This document shows, in pieces, positions 59,011 to 64,000 of a stretch of DNA of 64,000 bases (position 1 is its first letter; each line of letters opens with the position of its first letter). The notes beneath the pieces were generated by a model. The model worked only from the letters and a program-made list of their open reading frames with translations. It was not told where the DNA came from and made no database searches. This stretch comes from Gordius sp. MW1 (lineage: Eukaryota > Nematomorpha > Gordioida > Gordea > Gordiidae): positions 15,613,575-15,677,574 of the forward strand of contig OZ038533.1 in the NCBI GenBank assembly GCA_964036665.1, given 5' to 3'. The position numbers and the translations under genes were made by a program.

Positions 59011-61847
59011 TACTGCTAAGATTTTGAGATGAATTCGGAAAAATTTTGCAAAGGTTTAATGTTATAAAATTTGTTTTCTTACTTCAAAGTGTTAAGTGTT
59101 AAAAGTTTTTCTGTTTTAGTAATAATTGTATCTTGTATGAACTTGAAATTAGGTTTGTAATTATTATGAAAGCTCATTAATTCAAAAGCACGTAATGTAC
59201 ATAAACTTTCTTTAAAATAATTACTATAGTTCAAGGGGGTGAAAAGCAAATTGCTACAATTACAAAAACAAATTAGATACATGTTAATTTCTCTATAACT
59301 TATACTTTGAAAATAAATTCTTTTGATGACGAAATAATTTATTTTATTTCATATGAATATTATTTTATATTTTATTTAGAGTAATCAAGGGGCGATTGAA
59401 AAGGGGGCACAAAGGGGCATTTGCCCCACCCTAGCATGATAGTAGCAAAGGAGTATAATAATTTATTTGTTCTCAGAACTTAATTTAAATTTCTAAACGT
59501 GGGTGGGAGGTGAGTTTTTATTTTTAACATATGGATTAAATTTTAACTTTGAAAGAAAAAGTTAAAGGGAATTATTTCAACGCAGGAGGTATATTAAAAT
59601 GATTAACATTTTGCTCCGATACATACTTAATATTAATATTAACCCTTCTACATTAAAATTTTTATAAAATGGCGTAGAAAAGCAATTAGAAAATGGGGAT
59701 TTTGTATGGTAATTTAGTTGTAAAACTACGGCCATGTTTGTGATTTGATTAAAAAGCACTTTAAATTCATGTGAATAAAATTAAATTTGACCATTAGTAT
59801 TAATTAATTGTATGTAATTATATTACTAGATTATACGTTCATTTATAAATCACATATGCACTGGCGTTTGCGGGATGGGGGGGGGGGGGGTTAAGGTTGA
59901 TCACCCCCGCGGATTTTGGATAAACCCTAAATTTATAAAATTAATTTTAAATGCAAATTAAATGACAAAAATAACTCTTACTCTAATTCACACTTACATA
60001 TTTTTTAAATAAATGGATTCTTTCCATTAAGCTAAAACATTACGTTTTAAAGCCGTTAAAATTAATATTTATAAAATATACTAGTTTTACAATACAATTG
60101 CATAAACAAAACAATATTAAAAAAATAATTTTAAATCTATTTTTAAACACGGCTCAGGATATATTGGCCGCCCCCAGAAATTTATTAAAATGATTAGGTT
60201 TGGGACTTGATGGGCTAGCCCTCCCGATGGGTATCAATTTTTAAACCCATTTTTTAAAAACCCATATGGTATAGCCATTAAATATCCCCTTTTTGCAAAA
60301 TAATCAAAACTGCAATTTTTTACTGGTTTTTATAATATACAGTATATACCCAACTTATAAGATGATCTTTGAATTTTTAAACAATTATTATATTTAAAAT
60401 GCATTTTATTTTACTCCGTAAAAATGGATATATTAAGGTTATTCAGAATTTTACTAGGTCTTTAAATTGTTGCAAAATTCTTACATTCTTAACTATTCAT
60501 TGATCACTTAATAAAAGCAATTAAATCAATTATATATTCAAACAATTAATAAAATTTGAGTTATAAGCTTGGATTTTGTTAAAAAATTACTATTTAAAAA
60601 GATGCATGACCGAGCTAAAGACGGGTCGAGCTTAAAATGATATTATTTCAGTTTAAGGTGAACAAAAATAAAAACTTCTGATTCGGCTCGTGCTGCAGCT
60701 AACTCACATTTGTTCGAGCATGCTAATCTCAGCAATTAACCACCCAGACTTGTGGCAAGTGATAAACTCTCTCGAGTTAATATACAACTAAAACATAATT
60801 TTTGGAGAAGTTTTCTGTTATTAGATATGTTTTTAAAACTTAAATTTATATAACAAATGCACGACAAACAGGAAACAAATGAGACTTCATGTATAGAAAT
60901 AAAAATTTGTGATGTAATGGGGTCTTTCGGTGTATTTTAGAAAGAATTGGATAACAAGTTCTTTTCTTATCCAAAAATAAACATATACTTTTAGAGTTTG
61001 ATATTTTTCTCTTACATTTCTCTGTACTATATGCATTAATTCATATTTGGTTTGCCAAAATAACCACGATGTTATGTTAAATATGTATACAGATCTTTTA
61101 TTAAACTCATAATGATTTAATACATATATATTCTTATATTTATTGATTTCTCTTACTTTTAAAACTTAAAATTATAAATAAATTTAAAAACCCCCTCCAA
61201 ATTATATTCCTGCCTACACACCTGATAACAACTTTTAAATTCAAACAAAAGTCGTTCTTCTAATTTGTGATATTACATGCAAAGCACATAACTTCGTGTT
61301 GATAAGTATTTATTAATCCGTAAATTCATTTTAAATATTAAATGTATGCTAGCAAAGTAAAAGGATAGGAACTAAACTTTGTCGATAATTTGTCAGTGTC
61401 CAATTATACTATGTTTGACAACTTTTCATGTTATCCTCTCACAGAACAATTGTGCAAATAATTTAAATTCAATATTCCATTTGTATAATTTAATTTTTGA
61501 GGCGTAAAAATGTTGCTTTTTTAAACGAGCTTTCCATTTCCTACATTTGATTTATTGGATATCATTTGAATTCCGTTTGCGTTTTACATATTTTTCGTGG
61601 TGTTATGGCTTAATTTAAATATATGCTGCTATAAATATAATGTTTGATAGATGTGGCTTTATAGGACTACCCAATTTGCTTCTAAATTACAAATATAACC
61701 ATAAATTAAGTTTGATGCCTTGAATAAAGGCGACAGATGACATGTAATCATTTGGATTTTGGTTTGTGATAAATTGTAATTTTTTATTTTTAACTAATCA
61801 CGACTTATAAAGCCGACTAGGGGGGCTAGAGGTAGATGAAATCGCTT

Positions 61848-62230
61848 ATGTTCAAAATAACGACAGTTCATAATAACGACAACCAATGTATGTATATAAT
61901 TAAATATATAGAATTATATATAAGCAATTTCTATATTTTTAATATAATTTATTAACACTAAATTATATAATTAATAAATACAAGTTATTTGGTATAGGGT
62001 GATATATAATTAAGAAGTGTATAAAAGCAATTTATACATACTTAATATAAATTCAATACTAAATTATATAATTAATAAATACAAGTTAGTCTGGTAAAGG
62101 GTGGTATATAATTAAGTGTATATAATAAAATATATGTAATATAATATAAAAGCAATTTATACATACTCAATATATTAAATATTAACTTGTTATGGCTGTC
62201 GTTATTATGAACTGTCGTTGTTTTGAACAT
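61848..62230. mobile_element. Inverted-repeat element with near-identical 35-bp TIRs
   Basis: Left end ATGTTCAAAATAACGACAG then TTCATAATAACGACA; the right end is its inverted complement with two changes. Each TIR contains a 16-bp direct repeat (TTCAAAATAACGACAG/TTCATAATAACGACA). The interior is about 310 bp of AT-rich sequence made of roughly three diverged tandem units (AAATTATATAATTAATAAAT, ACAAGTTA, TGGTATAGGGTG). No coding capacity. Superfamily uncertain: the ATAACGAC motif recalls pogo/Tigger ends, but no TA duplication is clear. Confidence 0.8.
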
Positions 62231-64000
62231 GATTCATATGAAACATATAAATTTAACACACAAAAACTATTAAGCTTTCAACGTGTTAACAATTAGTTAG
62301 CTAAATAAACTGGGGAGTAGACAAGAGCAAAGCTTATAAAGACAAATCAAAAACAAATAATTTTGATCAGACAATTACCCTCAAGCTTAATGATAAAATT
62401 TTTTACAGAAAAGGCTCTAAAGCTTGGTAAACAAACCAACCTTGACATAATATTTTAGCTATAAATAATGACATTAATTTGACTTTTAATTACATTTCGT
62501 TTTATTATAGTTTAATTCGTAAAATAAAGATGCATTTGACAAACAATTCTTTATAAGCAATATTTTTTAGTTATTTTCATATAATATTAAGAATATATTA
62601 GTTTTAAAGCGAGCTGTAAAAGTTGTGTTATATTACAAGCACACTAAAACGACTTAAGTGGTGTTTTAGAAGTAATTGATCAAACTGAAATGCGCTATAG
62701 CTGATAAAATGCATTTCCTGTTAATAAGTATTGATAAGATAATTCCCAAATGACATATATAAAGCATTAATCTCAAATTTAATATATTAAGTACTGTACA
62801 ATCTTTACAATCTTCATTAATCTATCATAATTTGGTAACATATAAATTAAGCAATATTGAATCCTATTAAATAAATTCAACGTTAGATTATCAAATAAAT
62901 TCTAAGTTTTTTAATTGCATAAAGTCTTTATTATTTACTTATTTCAAATAAATATCCAATGCTTATTAACTAGAGCTAAATTATAGTATTCAAAATTGAA
63001 ATTTCCTCCTGTTCGGGTATATTTTTCATTTTTATATTGTTTTAGTAGCTTATTCAAAATAATTCAACTTAATTTAGTCATAGTTGCTTGAAAGATTTAA
63101 ACCCTTAATATTGTTCGCTCTATGTCCACTCGAATTCAACTTACGCGTATAAATTCAAATGATCACAGTTTCATCATATTACCAATCAAAAAGTTAATGA
63201 AGCAAGGTGGTTCCATATTTATAGTAAAATATGCAGGTAATTCCCTTAAGTTTAACCAAAATAATTTTTATGATCCTTAATGAATTTTAAAATCCTGGGA
63301 GGAAAAAGAGTACTACTTAAAGGAGAAAAGTCTCAAACATTCAAAGATATACTATTAAGGTATTAGGTTTGCGGATTAGGATCGTATAACATATGACGCT
63401 CATTGACTTTATATTCATTAAATACACCATAATAAATAATAAATTGGTTTCCTTTATATACTTTTTAAGAGTATAGTCGGTGTTGGATCAATAGATCACA
63501 ATCTTAAATATCTATGTTAGTTTGGAATGAAGCGACTTTATATAAAATTGTTAGCCGTCATGCCCAACTTGTTCTAAAGAGCGCTAGAGTCAATATTATA
63601 AGTTATTGCAGTAGATCTTTAAGATGGGCCCCTGTGCCAAAATTAAGGATCTCTTTTCTTCATTCCCATTTCACCAATCTATAACTACAAGACAAGTAAG
63701 GCTTGATCATAAATAAGTAATTGAAGTATACATTTTAACGGCTTAAGACTTATCATTTGGATATCATAAAACGGCAACATCTAAGTAGTGATTGAATAAA
63801 TGATATAAGTGAGAGCAATCAATTTATATAAAAAATTAATTACCTATACTATTTTGCTTAAAATAAAGCAATATTGGTCTTTGGTTTTTTTGCCATATTA
63901 AATTCAACGGATTACAAAAATTGCTAGGACCTTGAGCTAATGATTAAAGAGGAGAATTTACATATAGAGAAAAAGATGTACTGCTACAGTTTAAATTGCA
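62231..64000. other. AT-rich DNA, nothing recognised
   Basis: No exon, RNA gene or bounded repeat was seen. Confidence 0.5.

Larger units (their letters stand above)
53331..61847. other. Region upstream of Eph, no gene recognised
   Basis: AT-rich DNA with family B copies and G/C runs. All open frames are short and of low-complexity composition. Confidence 0.5.

Overview
This window is AT-rich animal nuclear DNA, most likely from an invertebrate. It has intron-split genes, non-coding sequence saturated with small DNA transposons, and long G or C homopolymers. The species cannot be named from the sequence. Two protein-coding genes are clear. Both lie on the minus strand in the same orientation, and every exon-exon phase could be closed by hand.

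Gene 1 (7658-15954, nine core coding exons, 1604 residues) is a homeodomain-interacting protein kinase (HIPK). It has an N-terminal DYRK-class kinase domain and a very long tail rich in Ala, His, Gln and Pro. Two further exon-like blocks at 6899-7039 and 5103-5423 suggest alternative 3' ends. Gene 2 (25534-52651, fourteen coding exons, 1471 residues) is a complete Eph receptor tyrosine kinase: signal peptide, ephrin-binding domain, Cys-rich region, two fibronectin III domains, membrane span, enlarged juxtamembrane region, tyrosine kinase, SAM domain and a hydrophobic C-terminal PDZ-ligand-like end. Its first two exons are tiny and far upstream (52.6 and 46.8 kb). Eph kinases act at the cell surface in contact guidance, while HIPKs are nuclear or cytoplasmic Ser/Thr-Tyr kinases acting on transcription cofactors. 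Nothing here shows that the neighbours work together.

The rest is repeats. Family A (termini TAGTGTTG/CAACACTA) and family B (termini CATGGGCGTAGCC/GGCTACGCCCATG) are hAT-like non-autonomous elements; several copies have perfect 8-bp target-site duplications. A 2.4-kb hAT-like element at 576-3010 still holds the decayed N-terminal half of a transposase gene. A composite tandem-repeat island at 20.5-24.75 kb carries roughly 125-130-bp units, tRNA B-box-like motifs, AATTGC-palindromes and a GC-rich minisatellite of GNA-loop hairpins. A 5'-truncated non-LTR retrotransposon tail lies at 18.44-18.88 kb.

Layout: 0-5 kb hAT element and repeats; 5-16 kb HIPK; 16-25.5 kb intergenic, with LINE remnant and tandem island; 25.5-52.7 kb Eph, whose introns hold dozens of transposons; 52.7-64 kb AT-rich, with more family B copies, a separate inverted-repeat element at 61.85 kb and no recognised gene. 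One striking pattern is that many small transposons sit within about 60 nt downstream of 5' splice sites, and one copy appears to supply the donor of the Eph transmembrane exon.
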